64,000 bases of DNA from the NCBI GenBank assembly GCA_024072375.1, contig CP099617.1, positions 36,001 to 100,000 of the forward strand, in the 5' to 3' direction. Position numbers and translations under genes: made by a program. This stretch comes from Sphingomonadaceae bacterium OTU29LAMAA1 (GTDB lineage: Bacteria > Pseudomonadota > Alphaproteobacteria > Sphingomonadales > Sphingomonadaceae). Shown piece after piece: positions 34,024 to 43,513 of this stretch. The notes under the pieces are model-generated. The model was not told where the DNA came from, did no database searches, and was given only the letters and a program-made list of their open reading frames with translations. Each line of letters starts with the position of its first letter. Position 1 is the first letter of the stretch.

Positions 34024-34806
34024 ATGAGAGACGATCCAACGCCACGCGTGCTGCCTGCCGCCGATCTGGCCACGTTCCCGCTTACCGGGCGGTTCCTGCT
34101 CGGCCGGGGCAGGGACCGGATGACCGACGACGAACGCCACGTTCTCGAAAGCGCGGCATCCGCGGTGAAAGATTATCCTGCGCGCCACCATCTGGTCCGC
34201 CGCGGCGAGCCGGTCCACCAGAGCATGATGCTGATCGACGGCTATGTGACGCGGTATATGGACGATCGCGAAGGATACCGGCAGCTTGTATCCGTCCATA
34301 TCCCGGGTGATTTCGTCGATCTTCACGGTTTCCCGACCGGTCGCCTCGATCATGACATCGGAACGCTCGGGCCGGTCCGCATGGCGTTGTTCGATCACGA
34401 GACGCTGGTCGGCATCACCGAAGAGCATCCACGGCTCACCCGCTTCCTGTGGTTCGCGACCCTGATCGACGCGGCGATGCACCGTGAATGGATTTTCCGT
34501 CTCGGGCGCCTCGGCGCGGACGGCCGCCTTGCGCACTTCTTTTGCGAATTGAACGCGCGACTGGAACTGGTCGGGCTGGCGAGCGGCGGCAAATTCGACC
34601 TGCCGCTGACGCAGCCCGATCTGGCCGAGGCGTGCGGGCTGACGGGCGTCCACGTCAACCGGACGTTGCGGTCGCTGCGCGAACAGGGCCTGCTGCTGTT
34701 CAAGAACGGGCAGGTCGAGATACTCGATTCGCAAGGCCTGTGTGCCGTCGCGGAGTTCGAGAGCGATTACCTCTATTCCGATTTCGGCCCGTGGAAGACG
34801 ACATGA
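34024..34806 (+). CDS. Crp/Fnr-family transcription regulator
   Basis: A 260-aa regulator with an N-terminal cyclic-nucleotide-binding-like barrel (HHLVRRGEPVHQSMMLIDGY, then SVHIPGDFVDLHGF) and a C-terminal winged helix (LTQPDLAEACGLTGVHVNRTLRSL, recognition helix V-H-V-N-R). The Fnr cysteine cluster is absent, so it is not an Fe-S oxygen sensor. Start uncertain: ATG 34024 or GTG 34018. It sits 46 bp after the fusion gene and overlaps the small following gene by ATGA; it may regulate the glycan operon or a stress response. Confidence 0.85.
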   Translation: MRDDPTPRVLPAADLATFPLTGRFLLGRGRDRMTDDERHVLESAASAVKDYPARHHLVRRGEPVHQSMMLIDGYVTRYMDDREGYRQLVSVHIPGDFVDLHGFPTGRLDHDIGTLGPVRMALFDHETLVGITEEHPRLTRFLWFATLIDAAMHREWIFRLGRLGADGRLAHFFCELNARLELVGLASGGKFDLPLTQPDLAEACGLTGVHVNRTLRSLREQGLLLFKNGQVEILDSQGLCAVAEFESDYLYSDFGPWKTT

Positions 34807-35009
34807 ACGACGACGAACAACACAGCCACGCCCAGTCGCCCCAGACCAGGCCCGGTTCGGTATCCACCGAGAATGGTCAGGTCATGCTGGACGGACCCGA
34901 CGGCGTCGCGGTGGCGATGACGCCGGAGGCTGCACTGGAAACCGGCCGGCGCCTGATCGCGGCGGCGGAGGCGGCCGCTCCTTCCGCTACCATGCCTGCA
35001 ACGGGGTGA
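34803..35009 (+). CDS. Small hypothetical protein (68 aa) coupled to the Crp/Fnr gene
   Basis: The frame MNDDEQHSHAQSPQTRPGSV has a low-complexity N-terminus and a C-terminus GVAVAMTPEAALETGRRLIA, likely one helix. ATG 34803 overlaps the regulator stop by four bases, which supports expression. Proteins of this shape are frequent downstream of Crp-like genes in sphingomonads; I know of no function. Confidence 0.6.
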   Translation: MNDDEQHSHAQSPQTRPGSVSTENGQVMLDGPDGVAVAMTPEAALETGRRLIAAAEAAAPSATMPATG

Positions 35010-35060
35010 CGCACACGGATCATCGGCTATGCTGCGGCCAGTCATGATCCGGAGAGTATC

Positions 35061-37205
35061 TTGCGTCACATCCTTCTCGCTGCCGGCGCGAGCGCGCTGA
35101 TGGCCACCAGTGCGTTCGCCCAGACCAATCCGCCAGCCGCAGCACAGGCCACCAATCCGCTAATGGCGGACTGGACGGGACTCTATGGCGGGGTGCCGCC
35201 GTGGGACAAGGTGAAGCCGGAGCTGTTCCCCGCCGCGTTCGAGGTGTCGCTCGCCGAGCGCGCCGCGGATTATCGCAAGATCGCCGACAATCCCGCGGCG
35301 CCGACCTTCGCCAACACCTTCGTGCCGATGCAGCTTGCCGGCCAGCGCTACGGCCGCGTGATGACGCTGTTCGGCGTCATGACCGGCAACATGAACAGTC
35401 CGGCCTATCAGGCGCTCGACCGCGAATGGTCGCCGAAGTTCGCCGCCGCGTCGGACGCGATCACCTTCGATCCGAAGTTGTTCGCGCGGGTCGAGGCGGT
35501 CTACGCAGCCCGCGCCAAGCTCGACCCACAGCAGCAGCGGCTGGTGACGCGCACCTACGACAGCTACGTCCGCCAGGGTGCGAAGCTGGATGCGACGCAA
35601 AAGGCGCAGCTTTCCGCCTACAATCAGGAACTCGCGAGCGCGTTCAGCGACTTCTCCAGGCGGCTGCTCGCCGACGAGAACACCGCGATCACCGTGACGG
35701 ACGAGGCGCAGCTCGCCGGCGTGCCCGACAGCGTCAAGGCGGTGGCCAAAGCTGCCGCTACCGAGCGCGGGCAGACCGGCTGGGCGATCGTCAACACCCG
35801 CTCGGCGGTCGACCCGGTGCTCACTTTCGCCACCGATCGCGGGTTGCGCGAGAAGGTATGGCGCGCCTTCGTCAACCGCGGCGACAATAACGACGCCAAC
35901 GATACGAATGCGACCATCGCGAAGATCGTCAAGCTCCGTGCCGACCGCGCGCACCTGCTCGGCTTCAAGACGCATGCTGACTGGCGGATGCAGGACACGA
36001 TGGCGAAGACGCCCACCGCGGCGATGGACCTGATGATGCGCGTCTGGCCGGCCGCCAAGGCGCGCGTCGCCGAAGAGGTCCGCGACATGCAGGCGATCGC
36101 CGACACATCGGGCACGAAGATTACGATCGAGCCGTGGGACTATCGCTTCTATCAGGAACAGGTTCGGAAAAGCCGGTACGACCTCGATCAGGCGCAGCTG
36201 AAGCCGTATTTCGAGCTCAACAACATCATCCAGGGGTCGCTCTACGCCGCCAACCGCCTGTACGGGCTGAACTTCAAGGAGATCACCGGCACCGTTCCCG
36301 TGTTCGAACCGAACATGCGCGTCTGGCGCGTCACCGACCGCGCCGGGAAAGAGGTCGGCCTGTTCTACCGTGACGATTTCGCCCGTTCCGGCAAGCGTTC
36401 GGGCGCATGGGCCAACACGTACCGCGGCCAGCGCAAGCTTGCCCCGGCGCAGACGGTGCTGTCGTCCAACAACAACAACTTCGCCAAGGGCGCAAAGGGC
36501 GAACCGATCCTCATCAGCCTCGACGACGCGCAGACGCTGTTCCACGAATTCGGCCACGCGATCCACGCGATGTTGCAGGACGTGACCTATCCCGGCCTTG
36601 CCGGTACACCGCGCGACTTCGTTGAATTTCCCAGTCAGGTGAACGAACATTGGCTGCTGACGCGCGACGTGCTCGATAAATATGCGCGTCATTACCAGAC
36701 CGGCGCAGCGATGCCGCAGGCTCTGCTCGATAAGATCGAAGCATCAAAGACGTTCAATCAAGGGTTTGCCACTACAGAGTATCTCTCTTCCGCCATCGTC
36801 GATATGAAGTTGCACACAATTGCCGACGGAGTCGTCGATCCCGATGCCTTCGAACGCGCGACATTGGCGGAGGTCGGGATGCCGAAAGAACTGGTGATGC
36901 GTCACCGCCTGCCGCAATTCAATCATCTGTTCTCTTCAGATAGTTATTCCGCGGGATATTACAGCTACTTGTGGTCGGAGACCATGGATGCGGACACCTT
37001 CGCGGCCTTCGAGGAAGCAGGCAGTCCGTGGGACAAGGCGACCGCCGATCGCTTCGCGAGGATCCTGCTGTCGACCGGCAACGAAACCGATCGCGCCGCC
37101 GCCTATCGCGCCTTCCGCGGGCGCGACCCCGACGTGAACGCCTTGCTTGCCAAGCGCGGGTTCCCAACCACCGGTGTCGCCCCGCCGGCGGGCGTGACGC
37201 GGTGA
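35061..37205 (+). CDS. M3-family zinc oligopeptidase (peptidyl-dipeptidase Dcp type)
   Basis: A 714-aa secreted or periplasmic metallopeptidase. TTG 35061 with GGAGAG 5 nt upstream starts a signal peptide (RHILLAAGASALMATSAFA, cleavage after AFA). The zinc motif HEFGH is at residues 495-499 with the downstream Glu provided by PSQVNEHW (Glu in ring of helices, about residue 523). The length fits Dcp/oligopeptidase A. It cuts short peptides, probably for nutrition. Followed by an MFS gene with GTGA overlap. Confidence 0.9.
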   Translation: MRHILLAAGASALMATSAFAQTNPPAAAQATNPLMADWTGLYGGVPPWDKVKPELFPAAFEVSLAERAADYRKIADNPAAPTFANTFVPMQLAGQRYGRVMTLFGVMTGNMNSPAYQALDREWSPKFAAASDAITFDPKLFARVEAVYAARAKLDPQQQRLVTRTYDSYVRQGAKLDATQKAQLSAYNQELASAFSDFSRRLLADENTAITVTDEAQLAGVPDSVKAVAKAAATERGQTGWAIVNTRSAVDPVLTFATDRGLREKVWRAFVNRGDNNDANDTNATIAKIVKLRADRAHLLGFKTHADWRMQDTMAKTPTAAMDLMMRVWPAAKARVAEEVRDMQAIADTSGTKITIEPWDYRFYQEQVRKSRYDLDQAQLKPYFELNNIIQGSLYAANRLYGLNFKEITGTVPVFEPNMRVWRVTDRAGKEVGLFYRDDFARSGKRSGAWANTYRGQRKLAPAQTVLSSNNNNFAKGAKGEPILISLDDAQTLFHEFGHAIHAMLQDVTYPGLAGTPRDFVEFPSQVNEHWLLTRDVLDKYARHYQTGAAMPQALLDKIEASKTFNQGFATTEYLSSAIVDMKLHTIADGVVDPDAFERATLAEVGMPKELVMRHRLPQFNHLFSSDSYSAGYYSYLWSETMDADTFAAFEEAGSPWDKATADRFARILLSTGNETDRAAAYRAFRGRDPDVNALLAKRGFPTTGVAPPAGVTR

Positions 37206-38491
37206 GTGGGGCGACGGCCAACCCGGCGCCTGCGGGCCGACTGAAATCGATCCTCGGCGGATCGGCGGGCAACCTGGTCGAATGGTTCGACTGGTACGTC
37301 TATTCCGCGTTCGGCCTCTATTTCGCGCCCCATTTCTTTCCGAAGGGCGATCCGACCGCGCAACTGCTCAACACCGCTGCAGTGTTTGCCGTCGGTTTCA
37401 TCATGCGGCCGATCGGCGCGTGGATCATGGGCATCTACGCCGATCGTCGTGGACGGAAGGCCGGGTTGACGCTGTCGGTGACGTTGATGTGCGCCGGTGC
37501 GTTCTTGATCGCCATCTGTCCGGGCTATGCGACGATCGGCTGGGGGGCGCCCGCGTTGCTGGTCTTCGCCCGACTCATGCAGGGTCTGTCCGTCGGCGGT
37601 GAATATGGCGCGAGCGCGGTGTATCTGTCCGAGATGGCGGGCAAGAACCGCCGCGGCTTCTTTTCGTCCTTCCAGTACGTCACGCTGATCGCCGGGCAGT
37701 TGCTCGCGCTGTTCACGCTGCTGCTGTTGCAGGGCGTCCTAAGCGAGGCGCAGCTCGAGGAATGGGGCTGGCGCCTGCCGTTCGCGCTCGGTGGCCTGCT
37801 GGCGATCGTCGTCTTCCGCATCCGCCGCGGACTGATGGAGACAGAGGCCTTTACCAATGCCAGGGACAAGCCGAAATCGAGCGGCTGGCTGCTGTTCACC
37901 CAGCATCCTCGGCAGGCGATCACCGTCATCCTGCTAACCGCCGGCGGCACGCTCGCCTTCTACGCCTACACCACGTACATGCAAAAATTCCTGGTCAATA
38001 CCAGCGGGTTCAGCCGCGAAAGCGCGACCTGGATCATGACGCTGGCGCTCGCACTCTATGCCGGTATCCAGCCGCTGGCGGGCGCGTTGTCCGATCGGAT
38101 CGGCCGCAAGCCGCTGATGATCGGTTTCGGCATCGCCGGCCTGATCGCGACCGTGCCGATCTTCACCGCGCTGGAGACGGTCAAGGATCCGGTCGTGGCA
38201 TGGGCTCTGGTGATGACGGCGCTCGTGATCGTCACCGGCTATACCGCGATCAATGCCGTGGTGAAGGCGGAGCTGTTCCCGGCACATATTCGCGCGCTCG
38301 GCGTGGCTTTGCCCTATGCGCTGGCGAACACCGCGTTCGGCGGGACCGCGGAATATGTCGCGCTCTGGCTCAAGAACGCGAACATGGAGCGCACCTTCTA
38401 CTGGTACGTCACCGCGATGATCGGCATCTCGCTCATCACCTATTGGCGGATGAAGGACACTCGCGCGAACAGCCAGATTGCCGAGGATTGA
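37202..38491 (+). CDS. MFS permease, KgtP/ProP (dicarboxylate or metabolite:H+ symporter) type
   Basis: A 429-aa twelve-helix transporter. The motif GGSAGNLVEWFDWYVYSAFG (about 16-35) and MQGLSVGGEYGASAVYLSE are marks of the metabolite:H+ symporter family. GIYADRRGRKAGLTLSV is the loop 2-3 motif. GTG 37202 overlaps the peptidase stop. The substrate could be alpha-ketoglutarate, proline/betaine or another organic acid; sequence alone does not decide. Convergent with the histidine kinase gene. Confidence 0.88.
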   Translation: MSGATANPAPAGRLKSILGGSAGNLVEWFDWYVYSAFGLYFAPHFFPKGDPTAQLLNTAAVFAVGFIMRPIGAWIMGIYADRRGRKAGLTLSVTLMCAGAFLIAICPGYATIGWGAPALLVFARLMQGLSVGGEYGASAVYLSEMAGKNRRGFFSSFQYVTLIAGQLLALFTLLLLQGVLSEAQLEEWGWRLPFALGGLLAIVVFRIRRGLMETEAFTNARDKPKSSGWLLFTQHPRQAITVILLTAGGTLAFYAYTTYMQKFLVNTSGFSRESATWIMTLALALYAGIQPLAGALSDRIGRKPLMIGFGIAGLIATVPIFTALETVKDPVVAWALVMTALVIVTGYTAINAVVKAELFPAHIRALGVALPYALANTAFGGTAEYVALWLKNANMERTFYWYVTAMIGISLITYWRMKDTRANSQIAED

Positions 38492-38554
38492 TTGCCCCCG
38501 TTCCTCCCTCGCGTCCGCGGAGGAGGAATGAGGACCACCGCCGTTGCGATCGTG

Positions 38555-39913
38555 CTACCGCGGCAATTCGATCGTTGCGCACAGCCCGCCGCCCTCGCGG
38601 TTCGCCAGCCGCACGTCGCCGCCCGCTTCGCGCACGATCGACCGCGCCAGTGCCAGCCCGAGCCCGATCCCGCCGGTATCGCGGTTGCGCGATGTCTCCA
38701 GCCGGGTGAACGCCTCGAACACGTCGGCCAGCCGCGCCTCCGGAATGCCCGGCCCGCGATCCGCGACCTCGATCAGCACCGCTTCCGCGCGGGGCACGAC
38801 CCGCACCTCGGCACCGCCGCCGTATTTCACCGCATTCTCGATCAAATTGCGGATCGCCCGCCGGATCAGCGAGGGGCGCAGCCGCATGCGCAGCCGCTCC
38901 GCCTCCTCGAACGCGACGTCCTGCCCCAGATCGCGGAAGTCCTCGACCACCGCATCGACCAATGCGGCGAAATCGACCTCGGTCATCGCCTCGCTCGGCC
39001 GTCCCATCCGCGCCAGCGACAGGATGTCGTCGAGCGTCCGGTTCATCTCCGCGATCGTCTCGACCATCCGCAGCCGATCCGTATCGTCCTCGACCGATTC
39101 CACCCGCACCCGCAGCGCGGCCAGTGGCGTGCGCAGGTCATGTCCGATCGCGCCCAGCATCCGGTCCTTTTCGTCGAGCATCGCGGTCACGCGCGTCTGG
39201 AGCGCGTTGAACGACTGCACCAGCCCGGCGATATCCGCTGGCCCGCGCACCTCGACCGGTTCCGACGCATCGCCGCCCCGGCCGAAGCGCTGTGCGGCCG
39301 CGGTCAGGTCGCGCAATGGCCGAGAGATGCGGCGCACGATCCACAATACCGGCAGCAGCACCGCGCCGTAAAGTACCAGCGTCTGGGCAAACAGCCGCCA
39401 GAACAACCGCATGCCGCCGCCATCGCCCCACGGCACGATCACTGCCAGCCAGCCGTGACCCGGCTGTTCGATCGCGATTAGCAACGCTTGCTGCGGCCGA
39501 TCCTCCTGTCGGCGTGGTCGCGCACTCCGCGGGAAATTGCGGCCCAAAACCGCATCGTCCAGCGCGGTCCAGTTGCGCACGCCGGTATCGATCCGCCCGA
39601 CATCGAGACCCTGTTCGTGAAGCTGCGTGCGCAACTCGGCGGCGATCTGGGGCATGCGCGGCAATGTCGCCGGGATGCCGTTGCCATCCGCCCGTCGTAT
39701 CCGTCCGCGATTGCGCGGGATCGCGCGGACACCCTGCGTTTCGCGATCGATCGCGTCCGCCACCCGGATCGCCACCGGTCGCGTCGCCTGCGCCAGCCGG
39801 AACTCCGCCCGATCCCGCAGCACCAGCGCCAGATTGACCGCCTGCGCAATGAACAGCGCCAGTGCGATCAGCACCGCCATCTGCCCTGCGAGGCTGCGCG
39901 GCCACAGTCTCAC
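38555..39913 (-). CDS. Sensor histidine kinase (OmpR-partner class)
   Basis: A 452-aa membrane kinase. TM1 about 10-30, periplasmic segment about 31-172, TM2 about 173-194, a HAMP linker with RRISRPLRDLTAAAQRFGRG, the phosphoacceptor His258 in GAIGHDLRTPLAALR, then the HATPase domain with N-box LIRRAIRNLIENAVKYGG and G-box DRGPGIPE. GTG 39913 overlaps the response-regulator stop by four bases. The periplasmic segment shows no recognised ligand-binding fold. Confidence 0.9.
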   Translation of the reverse strand: MRLWPRSLAGQMAVLIALALFIAQAVNLALVLRDRAEFRLAQATRPVAIRVADAIDRETQGVRAIPRNRGRIRRADGNGIPATLPRMPQIAAELRTQLHEQGLDVGRIDTGVRNWTALDDAVLGRNFPRSARPRRQEDRPQQALLIAIEQPGHGWLAVIVPWGDGGGMRLFWRLFAQTLVLYGAVLLPVLWIVRRISRPLRDLTAAAQRFGRGGDASEPVEVRGPADIAGLVQSFNALQTRVTAMLDEKDRMLGAIGHDLRTPLAALRVRVESVEDDTDRLRMVETIAEMNRTLDDILSLARMGRPSEAMTEVDFAALVDAVVEDFRDLGQDVAFEEAERLRMRLRPSLIRRAIRNLIENAVKYGGGAEVRVVPRAEAVLIEVADRGPGIPEARLADVFEAFTRLETSRNRDTGGIGLGLALARSIVREAGGDVRLANREGGGLCATIELPR

Positions 39914-40647
39914 AATCGGGTCACTTCGGCGGCCAGCGTGTAACCGCCGCCCCACACCGTCTTGATGATCTCCGGCAACTTCGCATCCGCCTCGATCTTG
40001 CGCCGTAACCGGCTGACCTGATTGTCGATCGCGCGGTCGAACGCCGCCGCCTCGCGCCCCTGGGTCAGGTCGAGCAACTGGTCGCGCGTCAGCACCTGCC
40101 GCGGCCGCGTCACCAGTGCGAGCAGCAGGTTATACTCGCCCGTCGACAGCGGCACCGACACACCCTCACGATCCACCAATGCCCGCTCGCCCGTTTTCAG
40201 CACCCAGCCGGCAAAGGCATAGGAGCCGCTTTCGGGCGCATGCTGCCGCGCGCCGCCGGCGGTCAGGCGGCGCAAAACCACCTTTACCCGCGTCGCCAGT
40301 TCGCGCGGTGAGAACGGCTTCACGACATAATCGTCCGCTCCCATCTCCAGCCCGACGATCCGGTCGGTCTCCTCCGCCTTGGCGGTCAACAGGATCACCG
40401 GCGTATCGCTGGTCGCGGCGATATGCCGGCACAGCGACAATCCGTCCTCGCCCGGCATCATCACGTCGAGGATGAGGAGGTCGATCGCATAGGCTGCCAA
40501 CCGGGTCCGCGCCGCTTCGGCATCCGCCGCCTGCGTGACGCGAAATCCCTGCTTCGTCAGATATTGCGCCAGCGGCTCACGGATCGAACGCTCGTCGTCG
40601 ACGAGCAACAGGTGCGGCATGTCTCCCATCGGTTCGGCATTAGCCAT
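39910..40647 (-). CDS. OmpR-family response regulator
   Basis: A 245-aa two-domain regulator: receiver with the acidic pair D17/D18, phosphoacceptor D61 (LLILDVMMPGEDG) and ADDYVVKPF, then a winged-helix effector with TRDQLLDLTQGREAAAFDRA and GGGYTLAAEV. ATG 40647 is preceded by AGGAGG at 8 nt. Directly upstream is the EF-hand gene on the same strand with a hairpin between; the kinase follows by overlap. The regulon is unknown. Confidence 0.93.
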   Translation of the reverse strand: MANAEPMGDMPHLLLVDDERSIREPLAQYLTKQGFRVTQAADAEAARTRLAAYAIDLLILDVMMPGEDGLSLCRHIAATSDTPVILLTAKAEETDRIVGLEMGADDYVVKPFSPRELATRVKVVLRRLTAGGARQHAPESGSYAFAGWVLKTGERALVDREGVSVPLSTGEYNLLLALVTRPRQVLTRDQLLDLTQGREAAAFDRAIDNQVSRLRRKIEADAKLPEIIKTVWGGGYTLAAEVTRL

Positions 40648-40666
40648 GCGGGCGGCCTCCTGCAAA

Positions 40667-40690
40667 GCCGGGCGGTGCTAAACGCCCGGC
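40667..40690 (-). terminator. Hairpin between EF-hand gene and response regulator
   Basis: Perfect 8-bp stem GCCGGGCG/CGCCCGGC with an 8-nt loop, just after the EF-hand stop and before the regulator's ribosome site. No clear U-run; it may attenuate read-through into the two-component operon. Confidence 0.5.
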
Positions 40691-40697
40691 GTCATAT

Positions 40698-41189
40698 TCA
40701 CTGGGCGGGAGCGGGAGGGATCGCACCACCGCCGCGCGGGCCACGTCCCGGCCGCGCCGCCGCCAGTTCCGCCGCATCCAGCTTGCCGTCGCGATTGGTG
40801 TCGAGCCGGTCGAACCGCGCACCCGCGCGCTGCACCGTCTCGGCGCGCGTGAGGACACCGTCGGGATCGCCCCGCATCCCCATGCCACCGCCACGCGGGC
40901 CACCGCCCCGGTTGCCGCCGTTACCGCCGCGCCATTGTGCCCGCATCGCCTCGCGCGCGGCATCGCGCTCCGCCGCGGTGACCGTGCCGTCCTTGTCGCC
41001 GTCCATCGCCGTGAAGCGCGCCTCCGCCTCCGCGATCATTTCGGCCCGCGTCACAATGCCGTCGCGGTTGGCGTCCGCGCGCATCATGCCGCCGCCGGGT
41101 GGGGGAGAAGGCGGAGCCGCCATCTGGGCGGTGGCACCCACCGCCAGGAAACCGCTCGCGGCAATCACAAGACCCAGGGTAATACGCAT
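40698..41189 (-). CDS. Secreted EF-hand calcium-binding protein
   Basis: A 163-aa protein with a signal peptide (RITLGLVIAASGFLAVGATA, cut after ATA) and EF-hand loops DANRDGIVTRAE, DGDKDGTVTAAE, a degenerate GDPDGVLTRAE and DTNRDGKLDAAE, separated by a Gly/Arg-rich linker. ATG 41189 has GGAGG at 7 nt. It lies just upstream of the two-component genes, so it may be controlled by, or signal to, that system. Periplasmic calcium buffering or sensing is likely; its partner is unknown. Confidence 0.9.
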   Translation of the reverse strand: MRITLGLVIAASGFLAVGATAQMAAPPSPPPGGGMMRADANRDGIVTRAEMIAEAEARFTAMDGDKDGTVTAAERDAAREAMRAQWRGGNGGNRGGGPRGGGMGMRGDPDGVLTRAETVQRAGARFDRLDTNRDGKLDAAELAAARPGRGPRGGGAIPPAPAQ

Positions 41190-41308
41190 TGTCAAACCTC
41201 CACCGGCGGGGCCGATCCCTCACCGAACGATAACGCTTATCGCCCGGTCCTGTCGCCGGTCTGTGTCCGGGGAGGGGGAAAGTGTCGCAATCTGTCGCAC
41301 CCACGCGG

Positions 41309-42079
41309 TCAGGCGAACACCGCCACGCTTTGCATCTGCTCTGCCACCGGCGTGCCATTCGCCGCCCATATCGCCATTCGCTGGCTTGAATTGCCCGTCC
41401 GCACATAGTCGCTGGTCGCCTGCAACAGCCACCAGCCATCCTGCGTCACCGGCGCATCGCCCAGCAGGTTGAGCTGCCACGTCATCGAACTGACCGGCGC
41501 CGGCCGCCCCAGCAGCTTCAACGCGACCGGGGGCAGGCAATCCGCCACCGTCATCAGTTCGACCATCGGATGCAGCCCGTCGCGATCCTTCAGCCGCACC
41601 CAGCGCAGCCATTCCGCCGTCCCCGGCTCGTGCCGCTCGACCAGCTCAAAATTCTGCGAGAAGGCCACGGCCGGATGCCCGCGCAGCACGCGATCGTCCG
41701 GTCCCGGCGGCGCCACCGCCGGCGCGGCGCCTGCGTGATGATCCACCGCTGATGGCACCGTTCCCATGAACACGAACGTCGCGCGCAGGCCCAGCCCCGC
41801 CTCGCTCTCGACATCGGCCTGCACGAATGCGGCGTTACGACCGCGCCGTAAGCGAGTAGCGCGGATCGTGATCGCGCCGGACAGCGGTCCGATGAACGCG
41901 ACCAGCGCGGATCGCAGCGGCGGCAGGTCGTCGTCCGAGGCCATTGCGGCATGCAGCGCCAGCGCGGCCGACAACCCGCCATAAGCGGTGCGACCCTGCA
42001 ACCAGCCTTCGGGCACATGCGCGCGCCAACCGCCCTCGATCGGCTCCAGACCCGCGATAACCTCTCGCAATGCCGTCAT
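41309..42079 (-). CDS. Acyl-CoA thioesterase-like double-hotdog protein
   Basis: A 256-aa TesB-like thioesterase. GWLQGRTAYGGLSAALALHA (about 24-43) is the first hotdog helix, and a C-terminal hotdog ends with WAANGTPVAEQMQSVAVFA. It hydrolyses acyl-CoA and opens the lipid-metabolism region. Divergence and gaps on both sides suggest its own transcription unit. Confidence 0.8.
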   Translation of the reverse strand: MTALREVIAGLEPIEGGWRAHVPEGWLQGRTAYGGLSAALALHAAMASDDDLPPLRSALVAFIGPLSGAITIRATRLRRGRNAAFVQADVESEAGLGLRATFVFMGTVPSAVDHHAGAAPAVAPPGPDDRVLRGHPAVAFSQNFELVERHEPGTAEWLRWVRLKDRDGLHPMVELMTVADCLPPVALKLLGRPAPVSSMTWQLNLLGDAPVTQDGWWLLQATSDYVRTGNSSQRMAIWAANGTPVAEQMQSVAVFA

Positions 42080-42152
42080 GCTCTCTCCCGTCGCGATACA
42101 CGTCGCACGCTAGGTCAAGCGCTCTGCCCGCGCCATACGCAATCTTCGAAAG

Positions 42153-43355
42153 TCACGCCGCGGCCGCCACCCGCACCCGCGCCACGACGATGGCCGCGGC
42201 GGCAAGGCCCAGCACGCCGGCGATCACGAACGACGCGCCGGGAAAATCATGGTCGATCCCCCATGCCAGCACCTGCGTCAGCAGCAGCGGCGCGATGATC
42301 GCCGACACGCTGCCCATCGATCCCAGCCCGCCCTGCAACTGCCCCTGCCGGCTCGCATCGACCATGCGCGACAACAGCCCCTGCATCGCGGGCATCGCAA
42401 AGCCGGACAATGCACTGGTGCAGAACAGGACATAGACCTGCCAGCTCGCCGTCACCGCGGCAAACGCCAGGAACGAACAGCCGCCCGCAATCAGTCCGAT
42501 CAGCAACGCCCGCCGTTCGCCGAACCGAGCGATCGCCCGTCCGGTCAGTCCGCCCTGCACGATCGTCGACACCAGTCCGACGAAGGCGAGGGACCAGCCG
42601 ATCGCCTTCGCATCCCAGCCGAATCGCGCCGTCGCCCAGAAGCTCCATGTCGCCGGATAGACCATGTGCGCCAGCTGCCACAGGAACACCGCGATCAGCA
42701 GCGGTGCGGCGTTTCCTGCGCGGAACAGCGGCTTGAATGCACCGACGACATGCGCATCGCGCAGCCGGAATGGGCGGCGGTGTTCTGGTGCGAGCGTTTC
42801 CGGCATCGCAACCAGCATCACCGATGCGTTGATCAGCGCCAGCGCCGCTGCCGCGAGGAACGGCGCACGCGGCCCCCATAACGAAAACAGCCCGCCCAGC
42901 GCAGGGCCGATGATGAAGCCCAGACCGAAGGCTGCGCCGATCAACGCAAATGTCGCGCCCCGCTTTTCCGGGTGCGTGACGTCGGCGATCACCGACCCCG
43001 CGGGACCGTAGACCGCGCCTGCCACTCCGGCGACGGCGCGCCCGACGAACAGCCAGGCGACGCTCGGTGCCATCGCCATGACCGCATAATCGATCCCGAA
43101 GCTCAGCATCGACGCGATCAGTACTGGCCGCCGCCCGAACCGGTCGGACAGATTGCCGAGCACTGGCCCGGCGACGAACTGCGCGGCGGCGTAGACGACC
43201 AGCATCCAGCCAGCAGTCCGGGTCGCATGTTCGATGTCCGTCTGGCCAAGGCTGGTCAACAGCGCCGGGAATACCGGCGCGACGATGCCGAATCCGATCG
43301 TATCGATCAGCACGGCAGCCAGTGCCATCGGCACTGCCCTGTGTTCGAACCGCAT
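42153..43355 (-). CDS. MFS drug efflux transporter (TetA/TCR type)
   Basis: A 400-aa twelve-helix antiporter. The start MRFEHRAVPMALAAVLIDTI is followed by PVFPALL and GNLSDRFGRRPVL (loop 2-3 motif A), GRAVAGVAGAVYGPAGSVIAD (motif C region). Relatives are annotated TCR/Tet family; a clinical-type tetracycline gene is not implied. ATG 43355 has GGGGGACGAG upstream. Divergent from the acyl-CoA dehydrogenase at 43,514, with an inverted repeat between them. Confidence 0.85.
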   Translation of the reverse strand: MRFEHRAVPMALAAVLIDTIGFGIVAPVFPALLTSLGQTDIEHATRTAGWMLVVYAAAQFVAGPVLGNLSDRFGRRPVLIASMLSFGIDYAVMAMAPSVAWLFVGRAVAGVAGAVYGPAGSVIADVTHPEKRGATFALIGAAFGLGFIIGPALGGLFSLWGPRAPFLAAAALALINASVMLVAMPETLAPEHRRPFRLRDAHVVGAFKPLFRAGNAAPLLIAVFLWQLAHMVYPATWSFWATARFGWDAKAIGWSLAFVGLVSTIVQGGLTGRAIARFGERRALLIGLIAGGCSFLAFAAVTASWQVYVLFCTSALSGFAMPAMQGLLSRMVDASRQGQLQGGLGSMGSVSAIIAPLLLTQVLAWGIDHDFPGASFVIAGVLGLAAAAIVVARVRVAAAA

Positions 43356-43477
43356 GCGCTCTCGTCCCCCCGGGGCCTGATCCCCCGGGCCCGGCGCCGT
43401 TCTGCCCGATCGACGGTGCGAAGCCAATGGCGGGGCTTTGCACGCGCGATCTTTCATGGCATGGCTCCGCTCGACAT

Positions 43478-43498
43478 ACCCGATCTTCAGATTCGGGT
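43478..43498. promoter_or_regulatory. Inverted repeat upstream of the first acyl-CoA dehydrogenase
   Basis: ACCCGA-N9-TCGGGT between the divergent MFS and acyl-CoA dehydrogenase genes, ending 15 bp before ATG 43514. The position suits an operator overlapping the promoter or leader; the regulator is unknown. Confidence 0.4.
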
Positions 43499-43513
43499 CA
43501 TAGGAGACGTCCG

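Noticed and set aside
35160..36692. A minus-strand open frame of about 510 codons
   Set aside because: Antisense to the M3 peptidase with HEFGH; composition only reflects GC-rich codon bias.
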